This document shows positions 8,901 to 17,372 of a stretch of 64,000 bases of DNA, piece after piece. Source of the stretch: an uncultured Draconibacterium sp. (GTDB taxonomy: Bacteria; Bacteroidota; Bacteroidia; Bacteroidales; Prolixibacteraceae); assembly GCF_913060805.1 (NCBI RefSeq), contig NZ_CAJXTC010000002.1, positions 1 through 64,000 on the forward strand, written 5' to 3'. Made by a program: the position numbers and the translations under genes. Every line of letters starts with the position of its first letter. Positions within the stretch are counted from its first letter, which is position 1. The notes under the pieces are model-generated. The model did no database searches. It worked only from the letters and a program-made list of their open reading frames with translations, and had not been told where the DNA came from.

Positions 8901-9203
8901 TAATCGTTTTGGCGATCCTCCTTCGGCAGGAATTACGTACACGTCGGTATTGCCATCGTACTGCGCCGAAAAGGCAATCCATTTTTCATCGTTCGAAAAA
9001 TGAGGATTCGATTCCTGACCTTCGTTGGTGGTTAAACGAATGGCATCGCCTCCGTTACGGTCAACCTTCCAGAGGTCGTTGGCATAAACAAAAACAATAC
9101 TTTCTGCAGAAATTGTGGGCTGACGAAGTAATCGTGTTCCTTGCGCACTGGCAAAGGTTGTAACAACGAACATCAGCAGAATAAAGGATGTTAAGAATTT
9201 CAT
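5952..9203 (-). CDS. Tricorn-like S41 protease, exported
   Basis: A 1083-residue protein with a signal peptide (MKFLTSFILLMFVVTTFASA). Residues about 25-540 are PD40/TolB-type beta-propeller blades, seen as repeated WSPDGKRI/WSPDSKWIA motifs. An acidic, lysine-rich low-complexity linker follows at about 540-570, then a core domain, a PDZ domain around ..PGLDVKEGDYLLTVNGEEV, and a C-terminal S41 domain with NERAGSGGDLLPY. The Ser in GSGGD is the expected nucleophile. Tricorn-type enzymes degrade peptides, and exported bacterial versions act in the periplasm. Transcribed alone, with terminator at 5910-5945. Confidence 0.92.
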   Translation of the reverse strand: MKFLTSFILLMFVVTTFASAQGTRLLRQPTISAESIVFVYANDLWKVDRNGGDAIRLTTNEGQESNPHFSNDEKWIAFSAQYDGNTDVYVIPAEGGSPKRLTWHPDADVVQGWTPDGKVMFRSGREARPTQTSKFFTVSMQGGLPKALDIPRAAFGELSPDGKQIAYIPITFWDPEWRNYRGGQAMPVWIVDMKTKELIRTPQPTKERHLDPVWFKNKVFYLSERDYASNIWSFDPKTKAEQQLTHQAQFDIKSLDACKDAIVYECGGYLHLLNPENGDDKQLAINVKGDMNFARERWESVSAGNLTNPNISPNGKRAVFEYRGEIFTVPKEKGTWRNITNTSGVADRYPVWSPEGDKIAWFNDAGNEYKLVVADQFGQNQKTYALENPTFYFRPEWSPDGKRITYTDTDYNIWVVELESGVVTKVGTDIFAHPNREMQPVWSPDSKWIAYARQLNSSFKAIFVYNVETKQTLQLTDGMADVLTPAWDASGKYMYILASTNYGLATGWLDMSSYDPDVTRSLYCIVLSKYEASPILPTSDDEEVKKEDEEKENGEKEEEKEDEITVSIDMDGISERIVALNMPARNYMGLVQGPEKTVFVAESVPNQSGLTIHKYEAKDNKAEEFLTGVRNMVTSADRKNVLYRKGSSWAIADTGGKPKNGDGNLKTDMKIKIVPSEEYQQMFDDSWRFMRDFLYVDNVHGAPWDKIYDWYSPMVKHARHRTDMNYIIDMISGEVAIGHSYVAGGDMPDIDRVPIGLLGCNLVEENGYYKIAKIYNGESWNPDFKAPLAAPGLDVKEGDYLLTVNGEEVKAPINPYSLFEQTSGRQTLIKVGATTSIDDAREITVEPVSSERNLRSIAWIEDNRRKVDELSGGKLAYVYLPNTGGGGFASFNRYYFAQQDKKGVVLDERNNGGGSAADYMIDVMSRTLLGYFNSKANDNRPWTTPMAGIWGPKVMIINERAGSGGDLLPYMFKEKDLGPLIGTRTWGGLVGTWDTPPLIDGGRIVAPRGGFFDVNGEWAVEGEGIAPDIEVIQEPKLILQGRDPQLEKAVEVALDKLKGNEFQLKPEPAAPVRWKRPDGFKAN

Positions 9204-9464
9204 AGAACTGGTATTTGTATGTTAAAATGATTCATTTACTACGATGTGAAAGTCAGTTGATGTACATATTGTTCAATGACCTATGGTATTGGTAGGTTCA
9301 TCGAATAATTGATTACAGTTTGAAGTTATGAATTTTTTAGGAGAAGCGGAACTACCCGAATAGCTCTTTGATATCATATTGGCAAATCAAGGAGAAAATT
9401 TTTGAGCATCTGTATAATGCTGCCGATGTTACTTTGCTTTTTGCCTTATCAGGCGGATTTTACT
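9204..9464. other. Gap upstream of the protease gene, no clear feature
   Basis: Should contain the protease promoter. I see no exact TAnnTTTG motif at a sensible distance from 9203 and no coding frame. Confidence 0.35.
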
Positions 9465-9847
9465 TTTTTGTCTTGAGACAATAAGTAAACAAAAAACTCA
9501 AGGCTGCGCCCGCTTCCCTCGGAAAAGCTACGCAATGCCAGCTAAAATTCCTGAAACTCGTCGTGCCTCCTCAAACATCAGTAATTTTTTAACACTGACA
9601 CTGCTTGTTTTCCGGCTCACCGGCCGAGGCCGAAGCTTCGAGGTTACTTATCAGTTCTACGAGCAATGCATAAGTGGATCCGGCCTCTTTTGGTCGTTGC
9701 CCGGAGTTGAAATGAAACCTTAGTGAGAGCGGGAAGCTCCGAGGAATCGAGGAGATCACCCGTCCGAACTTAGGTTTTATGAAAACGCAGGGGAAGGGCC
9801 AAAAGCAGTCTTGACTTTTTTTCTTCGTTTTTGTGTCAAGACAAAAA
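9465..9847. mobile_element. 383-bp non-coding element with 17-bp terminal inverted repeats
   Basis: The ends are TTTTTGTCTTGAGACAA (9465-9481) and TTGTGTCAAGACAAAAA (9831-9847), which match as inverted repeats with one mismatch. The interior is notably more GC-rich than the flanks (CCGAGGCCGAAGC, GGGAAGGGCC). It carries no credible gene; the longest frame (9535-9723) has no family features. It may be a MITE or a structured RNA-bearing element repeated elsewhere in the genome. Confidence 0.55.
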
Positions 9848-9997
9848 TGAAGGCCTGCGGCAGCAATTATAAAAATATACAGTTACAATCGTAATTCACC
9901 GGATTTACGAGTGCATCTTTTATTTCACTATTCGAGTAATTATGACTGAAGTATTCTATGAATTTGATTTATGCATTTCAGGAGAGGGGAAAGCACA

Positions 9998-10026
9998 AAA
10001 AAAGGCCTCCTAAACGGAGACCTTTT
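9998..10026 (-). terminator. Terminator of rplS
   Basis: Stem AAAAGGCCTCC / GGAGACCTTTT with one mismatch and a TAAAC loop. On the minus strand it is followed by a T-rich run and sits about 20 nt past the L19 stop codon. Confidence 0.8.
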
Positions 10027-10045
10027 CAGTATTGCGATGCAATTC

Positions 10046-10393
10046 TTAGAATCTTTTTTCTTTGATACGGGCTTTTTTACCTGTTAAGCCGCGTAAGTAG
10101 AAGATACGCTTACGACGAACGCTACCACGTTTGTTCAATTCAATACTCTCGATGAAAGGAGAGCTAATTGGGAAGATTCTCTCAACACCAATGTTTCCTG
10201 ACATTTTACGAATAGTAAAAGTTCTGGTGTTTCCTCTTCCGCGTACCTGGATAACAACACCACGGAATTTCTGAATCCTTTCTTTGTTACCCTCTTTAAT
10301 TTTGTAGCTAACAGTGATGGTATCACCTGCACTGAACTTTGGGTGGTTAACTTCCACCTCAAATTCTTTTTCTACTAATTTAACTAAGTCCAT
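10046..10393 (-). CDS. rplS: 50S ribosomal protein L19
   Basis: A 115-residue protein covering the whole L19 family: SAGDTITVSYKIKEGNKERI, QKFRGVVIQVRGRGNTRTFT, GVERIFPISSPFIESIEL, then the basic RRKRIFYLRGLTGKKARIKE tail. L19 lies at the 30S-50S interface. I place the start at the ATG at 10393 (MDLVKLVEKEF), which fits the family length. An upstream in-frame ATG at 10453 would add 20 unrelated residues. It stands alone here, not in the rpsP-rimM-trmD-rplS arrangement seen in many bacteria. Confidence 0.97.
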   Translation of the reverse strand: MDLVKLVEKEFEVEVNHPKFSAGDTITVSYKIKEGNKERIQKFRGVVIQVRGRGNTRTFTIRKMSGNIGVERIFPISSPFIESIELNKRGSVRRKRIFYLRGLTGKKARIKEKRF

Positions 10394-10555
10394 TTTCTTA
10401 ATTTTTAATAAGTTGGCAATGTATTCCGCGTCGTTGCAAAACAGAGATTGCATTAAATCGGCTGCAAAAATAGTGTTTTTTTCAATTCCTCAAACACTTT
10501 CGCCCTTTATTTTCAATTATTTGATTGGTTTTCAGTCCGAAAACACACTTTTCTT

Positions 10556-12244
10556 TTAATGGCTGTTGCCTTTTACTTTAAAATGGTCGCCGGTAGCGTT
10601 TACAACAGCCTTGTACCACCACTCCGGATACCCTGCAAAAATAGGCGTTGCAGGCATACCTGTTTCGGTGCGTACAAACTCGCCGTTACTTTCGCGTTTT
10701 ATGTTTCCGTCGGTGTATTTAACAACCAGGTAATGATAAAGTTCTTTCCATCGTTCTGTCATACCTTCGGCTTCGTTAACCGAAAATTCAGTAATAAATT
10801 TTCGTGCCTGAGCTTCGTTTGTAGTGTTGTACAAGGTTTCGGCAGCCTGATCAACTACGGGAACAAAAGCCACAAACTTATCTTCCAGTTGACGCTGAAC
10901 GATTTTTACATCCTTAATCATATCGTTGTAACGCAGGTAGGCGTAGTTGGCCACCTGGCTGAAAGTCCAGAAAGCTGATGTTTCGCTGTAAGTTAGCAAA
11001 TCGCCGTTGCCCACTGCAAAACACTCGGGAATTTCAGTGATCCCGCAATACATGGGGGCGTAACAGGTTGAATAAGTATCGTCAACGCCAAACCACAGGA
11101 TTCCTCCAATTGGATCGGGCAACCAATTGCGGCATTGAGCTACAAACGAAAACCCGGTTTGTTGTGTCGAAATTGCACGTTCGTTGCAGTATTCAACGGA
11201 ATCAACTTCCCATGTTAGTCCGCGCCAGCGGTAGGGTAGTCCGTAAGGTCCGGCTCCCAAATCTTGTGTCATATCCAGTTCTGTTCCTTCAAAGTGATCG
11301 CGCATCATTTCCATCACATCCTGAACGCTTAGTTGTTTATCGGGTTTTACCCACAACGGCAAACGGTTTGTTGCGAAATCATTTTCGCCACCTTGCTCTA
11401 CATTTCCTTTTGCATACTCGGTGTATTCATCCATTCCGCCAACAACTTTGTTAAAACCGGCCCAAACACGGGCATCGCAAAAACGTGCGGCACCAAAATC
11501 AACCGGTGCATAAACATCAGAAAAACTAAAATCTTTATTGGTGCCCATGAACCAACCTTTTTCGCGGGCAAACGAAATTACATCTTTAGAATACAGGCAG
11601 TTTTTTGAGTCGTTTAAAGGGAAAGTTGTAATGCGGGCCTGGTTGGCGTGTCCGCTTATAAAACCGTCGGGAATACGTTGTGCCACCCAAACGGCGCCTT
11701 TTTCGCCTTGTCCTTTACCGATCATTTCCAAAATCCACACTTCTTCAGGATCGGCAATTGAAAACGATTCGCCCGAGCTGTAATAACCAAATTCTTCAAC
11801 AAGACTGGTCATCACCTCAATGGCTTCGCGGGCTGTTTTGGCGCGCTGCAAGGTTACATAAATCAAACTGCCGTAATCCATAATAGCACCCGGCTGGCTC
11901 GATAACTCGCTACGTCCACCAAAAGTAGTTTCCGAAATGGCCAATTGAAATTCGTTCATATTGCCAATTACACCATATGTATGCGCCGGTTGCGGAATTT
12001 CACCCAAATAAATGCCGGTGTCCCATTCGTAAATCTTACGCATGGCACCTTCGGGGTGATCGGCTGCCGGTTGATGATACAACTCGCCGTATAGCGTGTG
12101 CGAATCGGCCGCGTATGTGATCATCGTTGATCCGTCGATAGTAGCGCCTTTTGAAATTAAAAAATTTGTACAAGCATTTGATGTCTGCTGATTTAAAAGA
12201 ATGAATGCCAGAACAAGCATTCCTACAACCCTAATCTTCCTCAT
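10556..12244 (-). CDS. C69 family dipeptidase, exported
   Basis: A 562-residue protein. The signal-like N-terminus ends at NACTNFLISKGA; Cys25 is the expected N-terminal nucleophile exposed by cleavage, as in peptidase family C69 (dipeptidase A-like, Ntn-hydrolase fold). Further family segments are DGSTMITYAADSH, GVIGNMNEFQLAISETTFGG and LIYVTLQRAKTAREAIEVM. It would release amino acids from dipeptides in the periplasm. A TAnnTTTG -7 box lies upstream at 12276-12283. Confidence 0.9.
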   Translation of the reverse strand: MRKIRVVGMLVLAFILLNQQTSNACTNFLISKGATIDGSTMITYAADSHTLYGELYHQPAADHPEGAMRKIYEWDTGIYLGEIPQPAHTYGVIGNMNEFQLAISETTFGGRSELSSQPGAIMDYGSLIYVTLQRAKTAREAIEVMTSLVEEFGYYSSGESFSIADPEEVWILEMIGKGQGEKGAVWVAQRIPDGFISGHANQARITTFPLNDSKNCLYSKDVISFAREKGWFMGTNKDFSFSDVYAPVDFGAARFCDARVWAGFNKVVGGMDEYTEYAKGNVEQGGENDFATNRLPLWVKPDKQLSVQDVMEMMRDHFEGTELDMTQDLGAGPYGLPYRWRGLTWEVDSVEYCNERAISTQQTGFSFVAQCRNWLPDPIGGILWFGVDDTYSTCYAPMYCGITEIPECFAVGNGDLLTYSETSAFWTFSQVANYAYLRYNDMIKDVKIVQRQLEDKFVAFVPVVDQAAETLYNTTNEAQARKFITEFSVNEAEGMTERWKELYHYLVVKYTDGNIKRESNGEFVRTETGMPATPIFAGYPEWWYKAVVNATGDHFKVKGNSH

Positions 12245-12275
12245 TTTTAAGTCTGTTTTATTTCAATCAATGAGG

Positions 12276-12283
12276 CAAAGATA
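12276..12283 (-). promoter_or_regulatory. Candidate -7 element of the C69 dipeptidase gene
   Basis: The minus strand reads TATCTTTG, an exact TAnnTTTG, giving a leader of roughly 25-30 nt to the ATG at 12244. The -33 position is T-rich but not TTTG. Confidence 0.45.
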
Positions 12284-12321
12284 ATGAAATGAAAAAATTG
12301 GCTAATGATTTTTACCTCGTA

Positions 12322-13509
12322 TTACAGGCAACTTTTTATGCGTTTAAAAATCTCCTCGATATCGTTGTCTAAACCAACAGAAAAACGTACCAAACCGTCA
12401 GACAATCCCATTTCTTTTTGAACCTCGGCAGGAATTTCTGATGATGTGCTGTGCCCCGAGCAGCTAAACAGCGTGCGGAAATATCCGAGCGAAACCGCCA
12501 GATAGCCAATGTTGGCCTCTTGCATTTTAAACATCACTTCATTGGCGTGTTTTTCGGTTTCCAGATCGATCGATAACATTCCTCCGTAACCGTATTCTTT
12601 GTTCATTAAGCGGGTATGCAGTTTATATTGCGGATGATCAGAAAGGCCTGTGTATTTAACTGTTACTCCCAGTTCTTTGAGTTTTGTGGCTACATATAAG
12701 GCGTTTTTGCTGTGCTGTTTCATACGAAGGTGCAGGGTGTGCAGATTCTTTAATATGCTCGACGAACGCAAAGGATCGAGGACAGGCCCCAGTAACATTG
12801 CCGTGCCGTCGTTTACATTCGACAGCTGGCTGATAAATTCGTTCGAGCCGCAAATTGCACCGGCCACACAATCGTTTTTGCCGTTTATGAATTTGGTCAT
12901 GCTGTACACCACAAAGTCGGCGCCCAATTGAGCCGGCGAAAATATCATGGGAGTAAAAGTATTGTCGACCATTATTTTTGCCTGATGGTCGTGGGCAATT
13001 TTAGCCAATTCAGGAATATCCGAAACCTGAAGCAGCGGATTGGTTACCATTTCGGTGTAAATGATTTTGGTGTTAGGGCGTAAAGCATTTTTCACCTGCT
13101 CAAGGTTGGTAATGTCGACAAACGAAACCTCAATGTTGTATTTGGGAAGCCAGTTTTTCAAAAACGCATAAGTGCCGCCGTAAGTGGTTACGCTGGTTAT
13201 AATGTGGTCGCCCGACTTGCAAAGTTGTAAGATGGAACAGGTGATGGCAGCCATTCCTGATGATGTGATCCATGCCGATTCGGTGCCTTCCATTGCGGCT
13301 AGCGCATCGGCCAGGTATTTATTGCTCGGATTCCAGTGGCGCGAGTATAAAAAACAACCTTCCATGTGGCCGAGAAATGTCTCTTCCATGGTTTCGCCTT
13401 CCAGAAAAGTGTAAGTTGATGAATCGGTTATTGATGGGTTTACGCCGCCAAATTCGCCAAATTGCTGAATATCGAAAATTCTTTTTGCAGGATCTGAGTT
13501 CATGTTCAA
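12322..13509 (-). CDS. Cys/Met metabolism PLP-dependent enzyme
   Basis: A 395-residue member of the trans-sulfuration enzyme family (cystathionine gamma-synthase, gamma-lyase, methionine gamma-lyase, O-acetylhomoserine sulfhydrylase). Visible motifs are YSRHWNPS (56-63), AWITSSGMAAI (79-89), IMVDNTFTPMIF (179-190) and SMTKFINGKND (203-213), in which Lys206 should form the PLP aldimine. It catalyses a beta- or gamma-elimination/replacement on sulfur amino acids; which one cannot be decided from sequence alone. It is separated by about 110 bp from AnmK on the same strand and may have its own promoter. Confidence 0.88.
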   Translation of the reverse strand: MNMNSDPAKRIFDIQQFGEFGGVNPSITDSSTYTFLEGETMEETFLGHMEGCFLYSRHWNPSNKYLADALAAMEGTESAWITSSGMAAITCSILQLCKSGDHIITSVTTYGGTYAFLKNWLPKYNIEVSFVDITNLEQVKNALRPNTKIIYTEMVTNPLLQVSDIPELAKIAHDHQAKIMVDNTFTPMIFSPAQLGADFVVYSMTKFINGKNDCVAGAICGSNEFISQLSNVNDGTAMLLGPVLDPLRSSSILKNLHTLHLRMKQHSKNALYVATKLKELGVTVKYTGLSDHPQYKLHTRLMNKEYGYGGMLSIDLETEKHANEVMFKMQEANIGYLAVSLGYFRTLFSCSGHSTSSEIPAEVQKEMGLSDGLVRFSVGLDNDIEEIFKRIKSCL

Positions 13510-13620
13510 AGTTTTAAGTTCAAGGGCAAGTTAGGAGGAATGGGAATAGCGAAGAATGATATTTGTCTGAAAATGAACTTCCCTGTTGTAGAATATGTAA
13601 AGCTTGTGATGAAGCCGGAC

Positions 13621-14694
13621 TTAAGGCAAAAAGATCACACCGCCGCAACTGTCTTTTCGTGCCCCGGTTACCGATGCCAGACAGTTTACCTGCTCTTTCA
13701 GGCGAAGCACGCCCATAAATGCAAATACGATGGCCTCTTTGTAATCAATGAGATCCGCTTCGGGAAGAACTATTTCAATTGTTGTTAATGCCTGCATCCT
13801 TTCAATTAAAAAGGCGTTAAAGGCGCCGCCGCCAGTTACCAACATTTTTCCTTTGCCCGACAAATCTTTTGTGATTTGCATACCAATATGCTCGTAAATG
13901 GTGCGCATCTTATCACGTGTGTTCAAATCTGTTTCATTCAAAATTGGCAGAAACTCAGCTTCGATCCATTCGCGTCCCAACGATTTTGGTGGCTGCTGGT
14001 GGTAGTAGGAGAGTGCATTTAATTTTTTCAGCAGCGTTTCATCAACTTTTCCATTACGTCCCAGATCGCCGTTTTTATCGTAAGGCAGACTAAATTCTTC
14101 AGCCAGCGGATTTAAAACAATGTTCACCGGGCAATTATCGAAAGCCAAACGTGTTCCATTTTTATCGTATGAAATATTGGCAAAACCACCCAGGTTAAGA
14201 CAGTAATCGTATTCCGAAAAAAGCAGGCTGTCGCCAATCGGTACTAGCGGTGCTCCCTGGCCACCTAAAACCACATCACCGGTTCTGAAATCGCAAATTG
14301 TAAGGCAATCACTTTTTGCAGAGAGGTGGGCTCCACTACCTATTTGAAGGGTGAAACCATTTTCAGGTTGATGAAAAACGGTGTGGCCGTGTGAGGCAAT
14401 CAGGTCTGCTGCGAATTTTGTTTTGTCGATAAAGTGACGGGCTTGTTCGCCAAGGAATAATCCGTATTCTGCGTTTAGTTTTGTTAGGTCAGTTCCGGAA
14501 AGTGTATGTGCCGTTTCTAGTCGTTCTTTCCACTCTGCAGTGTACGAAATAGTCTCGGCTTCCTGTAACTTAAATGACCATTTATTGTTGTGCTCTTCGA
14601 ATTCAACAGCGGCAATGTCTAATCCGTCAAGCGAGGTGCCCGACATCATTCCAATGGCCTTAATTGTATTTTTACTCTCCCCGGAATTTTTCAT
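13621..14694 (-). CDS. anmK: Anhydro-N-acetylmuramic acid kinase
   Basis: A 357-residue protein, close to family length. The N-terminal MSGTSLDGLDIAAVEF is the diagnostic AnmK motif. Others are ASHGHTVFHQPE, CDFRTGDVVLGGQGAPLVPI (with the catalytic-region Asp) and LVTGGGAFNAFLI. The enzyme phosphorylates and opens 1,6-anhydro-MurNAc to MurNAc-6-P during peptidoglycan recycling in the cytoplasm. It lies 15 nt behind an exported M23 peptidase, so the pair links wall cleavage with recycling of the fragments. Confidence 0.95.
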   Translation of the reverse strand: MKNSGESKNTIKAIGMMSGTSLDGLDIAAVEFEEHNNKWSFKLQEAETISYTAEWKERLETAHTLSGTDLTKLNAEYGLFLGEQARHFIDKTKFAADLIASHGHTVFHQPENGFTLQIGSGAHLSAKSDCLTICDFRTGDVVLGGQGAPLVPIGDSLLFSEYDYCLNLGGFANISYDKNGTRLAFDNCPVNIVLNPLAEEFSLPYDKNGDLGRNGKVDETLLKKLNALSYYHQQPPKSLGREWIEAEFLPILNETDLNTRDKMRTIYEHIGMQITKDLSGKGKMLVTGGGAFNAFLIERMQALTTIEIVLPEADLIDYKEAIVFAFMGVLRLKEQVNCLASVTGARKDSCGGVIFLP

Positions 14695-14709
14695 AATCTG
14701 ATCATTTTA

Positions 14710-16407
14710 TCACTTCCAAAAGTGAGTTTCATAAACTGCATTGTTATTTCGATAGTCGGTAATTGTTAATTTGAAGGTGTGGTTTTTACCCAACTCAAAA
14801 CGCTCCTTGTCGAAATAATGGGTAATTGTTGCTGTTTTCGGATCATATTCAAAAAGTGCCCATTTCCCGTCAAGTAAACCTTCAATGGTTTTTATGCCCG
14901 CAAGATCATCCTTGATTTTAAAACGAATCCGGCTCGACTCCGTTAGTTTATTGTCCGCAATACTTAAAGGCGTTATTTCCGGAGGAATCGTGTCGACAGT
15001 AACGGCGTAAACACCCAGATTACGCGTTTCTGTTGTTACCCAGCCGTTTTCGTAACGGCCGCCTGCAACACTGAATTCTCCGGTTACCGGATGAACGTAG
15101 GCCATAATAACTTTCGACTGTAAGTTCTCCGGTAGCCCTTTTGTGCGCAAAGCAATTGTTGCATTTGTATGCAATGGAACCGTATTGTTGTGGAGGAAAT
15201 AATAATCGGAATAAAACTGGTCGGAAGCCGGTTCGGTACGGTATTCGAAACGAAAATCGGAGTACAAAGCTCCCGCAGGAATTTCTATTCGTACAGAATC
15301 GTTGCTAAAAATGTTGGTTTTGTTGTAAGCAAATAGCTCACCTTTAATCGAATCATGCGCAACGGCAGCTTTTTTTCCAACAATCGAAAAGTCAAGTATT
15401 GACGTGTTTTTATACGAATCCTGCAGTACTATTTCAATAGATCCGTTTTGCTCATTATTTGGAATAATGTGTCCTTCTGAGCCGTTGTGCGTATAAATTG
15501 GCAGTTTATTACCAGGATCGATCCATGTTTTAATATAACGGCGTTTTTCAGTTTTATATTGGCCGTAAACAATATGGCTGTTCAAATAACGCGTGTCGCT
15601 AAACGAAAAACGATTGAGTGTAAACGAGAACTGCTCCTCATTATTCAACGACATACGTAGCAGGTTTATACCGCACTTATTATAAGTGTCGTTAAAATAG
15701 TCGTTCGTTTGCACGGCAACGCCTATCTCTCCCCAAACCGGAATGGTTGGATTATTCTTAAGGTGGTATTTGCCATCGTAAAAAACCACCGGATAACTTT
15801 TGGGAGTTGCAGAATAAGCCACGTGTGCACTGTCGGAAAGCGGAACCAACAACACGGAAAATATCTTTGGAGCGATATCGTCCTTCACCGGAAAACCGAA
15901 ATTTAAAGGATTTAGCGGCTCTTCCGTTGGTGTGTCCCGAATCTCGAAATGCAGATGCGGCCCGCCCGAACTTCCACTATTACCGCTTTTGGCAATTACT
16001 TCGTCCTGCTTTACAGGAAATAGGTAGGACGGAATTTGGAGGTCGACCCGAAAAGAATGTTGCTCGTATTGTTTGTCTTTTACATATTTCTCAATTTCAG
16101 TACTAAATGAATTTAAATGCCCGTAAACGCTAGTGGTACCGTTTGGGTGATTGATATAAAGCGCGTGCCCGTAACCCGTTGGCGAAACAGCAATCCGCGA
16201 AATATATCCATCGGCAACAGCATAAACCGGCAGGCCTGTTGTGCCCTGTGTTTTTATGTCGATGCCCGAATGAAAATGATTGCTGCGCAGCTCGGCAAAA
16301 CTTCCGCTTAGCAGCAACGGAATCTTCACCGGATCGGTGTAATAGCGTTGTTGCGCCATTCCAAACAAGGCTAAAAAAAGAAAAAGAGGTGTAAAAAATG
16401 TTCTCAT
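14710..16407 (-). CDS. M23 family metallopeptidase, exported
   Basis: A 565-residue protein with a signal peptide (MRTFFTPLFLFLALFGMAQQ). The LytM/M23 domain occupies about 35-165: His46 and Asp50 in HFHSGIDIKTQG, then VYGHLNSF, and His151-x-His153 in GGPHLHFEI, so all zinc ligands are present. About 400 C-terminal residues are beta-rich and likely Ig-like. It should cleave peptidoglycan cross-links or other peptides in the periplasm. First gene of a two-gene operon with anmK. Confidence 0.92.
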   Translation of the reverse strand: MRTFFTPLFLFLALFGMAQQRYYTDPVKIPLLLSGSFAELRSNHFHSGIDIKTQGTTGLPVYAVADGYISRIAVSPTGYGHALYINHPNGTTSVYGHLNSFSTEIEKYVKDKQYEQHSFRVDLQIPSYLFPVKQDEVIAKSGNSGSSGGPHLHFEIRDTPTEEPLNPLNFGFPVKDDIAPKIFSVLLVPLSDSAHVAYSATPKSYPVVFYDGKYHLKNNPTIPVWGEIGVAVQTNDYFNDTYNKCGINLLRMSLNNEEQFSFTLNRFSFSDTRYLNSHIVYGQYKTEKRRYIKTWIDPGNKLPIYTHNGSEGHIIPNNEQNGSIEIVLQDSYKNTSILDFSIVGKKAAVAHDSIKGELFAYNKTNIFSNDSVRIEIPAGALYSDFRFEYRTEPASDQFYSDYYFLHNNTVPLHTNATIALRTKGLPENLQSKVIMAYVHPVTGEFSVAGGRYENGWVTTETRNLGVYAVTVDTIPPEITPLSIADNKLTESSRIRFKIKDDLAGIKTIEGLLDGKWALFEYDPKTATITHYFDKERFELGKNHTFKLTITDYRNNNAVYETHFWK

Positions 16408-16510
16408 CGTTGTTTAATCCGTATTATTTATCTCCACTCACCAAACAGTTCAATGCGACAATGTTTCGTGTGCATTTTCGATACTCAAAAATGGACTCAA
16501 CTAAGTCGGG

Positions 16511-16565
16511 ATTAACCCGGAGAATCATGTTTGTTGCTAGAATCAAATGAATTATCCGGGTTAAT
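16511..16565. repeat. Inverted repeat in divergent gap
   Basis: Perfect 11-bp arms ATTAACCCGGA (16511-16521) and TCCGGGTTAAT (16555-16565) around a 33-bp centre, between the divergent M23 and zapB-like genes. It could be a regulatory site or a small repeat remnant. The rest of the 343-bp gap (16408-16750) shows only the promoter listed separately. Confidence 0.45.
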
Positions 16566-16701
16566 TGGAGGCACCAAATTTAATTAATTTATAACGGCTG
16601 CAAGTCTTGTTTTCAACTTTGTCCAAGAATCTTTATTCAGTATAAGAAAACAACTAACATAGGTTTGTTAGCATAAAAAGAATGCAATCGATTTGATTTC
16701 C

Positions 16702-16731
16702 TTTTACAATCAGGAAAAAAAGTTAACTTTG
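16702..16731 (+). promoter_or_regulatory. Promoter of the zapB-like/zapA genes
   Basis: TAACTTTG at 16724-16731 is an exact TAnnTTTG, with a T-rich -33 region (TTTT at 16702-16705) about 18 bp upstream. Predicted start near 16738, 13 nt before the ATG at 16751. Confidence 0.55.
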
Positions 16732-16750
16732 TTCGCGAAATGCAGCTAAA

Positions 16751-17044
16751 ATGACCGAAGAGGATCACTTGCTACTTAATGATTTAAAGCGCAATACAAA
16801 GCAACTGTTCGAAAAATACAACGAATTGGAACAGAAAAATAAAATGCTGAGTAAACAGGTAGAGAACCTGAAGCAGGAAATTGAATTAATGGAGCATGAA
16901 AAGATCGAATTAGGTCGGAGTTACGAGCAACTGAAAGTAGCCAACCGGATTTTATCAGAACGAGATGAAAACGGTGAAGCGAAACAGAAAATTGATTTTT
17001 TGATACGGGAGATTGATAAATGTATCGCATTACTAAACAGGTAA
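16751..17044 (+). CDS. Coiled-coil protein upstream of zapA (ZapB-like)
   Basis: A 97-residue protein that is almost entirely a heptad coiled coil: TKQLFEKYNELEQKNKMLSK, then QVENLKQEIELMEHEKIELG. It lacks a signal peptide and membrane segment. Its position, 4 nt before zapA, and its form suggest a cytoplasmic division-associated partner, analogous to ZapB of gammaproteobacteria. Orthology to ZapB is not demonstrated by sequence. Expression is from the promoter at 16702-16731. Confidence 0.8.
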   Translation: MTEEDHLLLNDLKRNTKQLFEKYNELEQKNKMLSKQVENLKQEIELMEHEKIELGRSYEQLKVANRILSERDENGEAKQKIDFLIREIDKCIALLNR

Positions 17045-17048
17045 TGTT

Positions 17049-17351
17049 TTGAAAGATAAAGACTTTAGAATACATATTAAGATTGATGGACGGGTTTACC
17101 CTCTAAACATCAATCGCGACGAAGAAGAGAGATACCGAAAAGCTGCAAAGATTGTTGAAGAAACAATTTCGTCATTTCGAAAGATGTTTCAGGATAACGA
17201 CAATCAGGATATTATGGCAATGACCGCATTTCAGGTGGCACTACGTTACACTGAAGAGCAACAAAGCCGCGATTACTCTCAATTTGTCGATGATATAAAG
17301 GATATAAAGGATGATATTTCCGACTTTCTTAAGGAAAAGGAAGAGAAATAG
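17049..17351 (+). CDS. zapA: Cell division protein ZapA
   Basis: A 100-residue protein with a full ZapA domain: FRIHIKIDGRVYPLNINRDE, ERYRKAAKIVEETISSFRKM, then MAMTAFQVALRYTEEQQSRD and an acidic coiled-coil tail. ZapA cross-links FtsZ filaments at the division ring. The start is a TTG at 17049; the nearby ATG at 17045 is out of frame and stops immediately, and the next in-frame ATG would remove a third of the domain. A rare start 4 nt after the upstream stop suggests translational coupling that lowers output. Confidence 0.9.
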   Translation: MKDKDFRIHIKIDGRVYPLNINRDEEERYRKAAKIVEETISSFRKMFQDNDNQDIMAMTAFQVALRYTEEQQSRDYSQFVDDIKDIKDDISDFLKEKEEK

Positions 17352-17372
17352 AATCTGAATACATAAATAATC

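Noticed and set aside
9535-9723. 62-codon open frame inside the 383-bp element
   Set aside because: No ribosome site, no recognisable motif, and composition follows the non-coding element.
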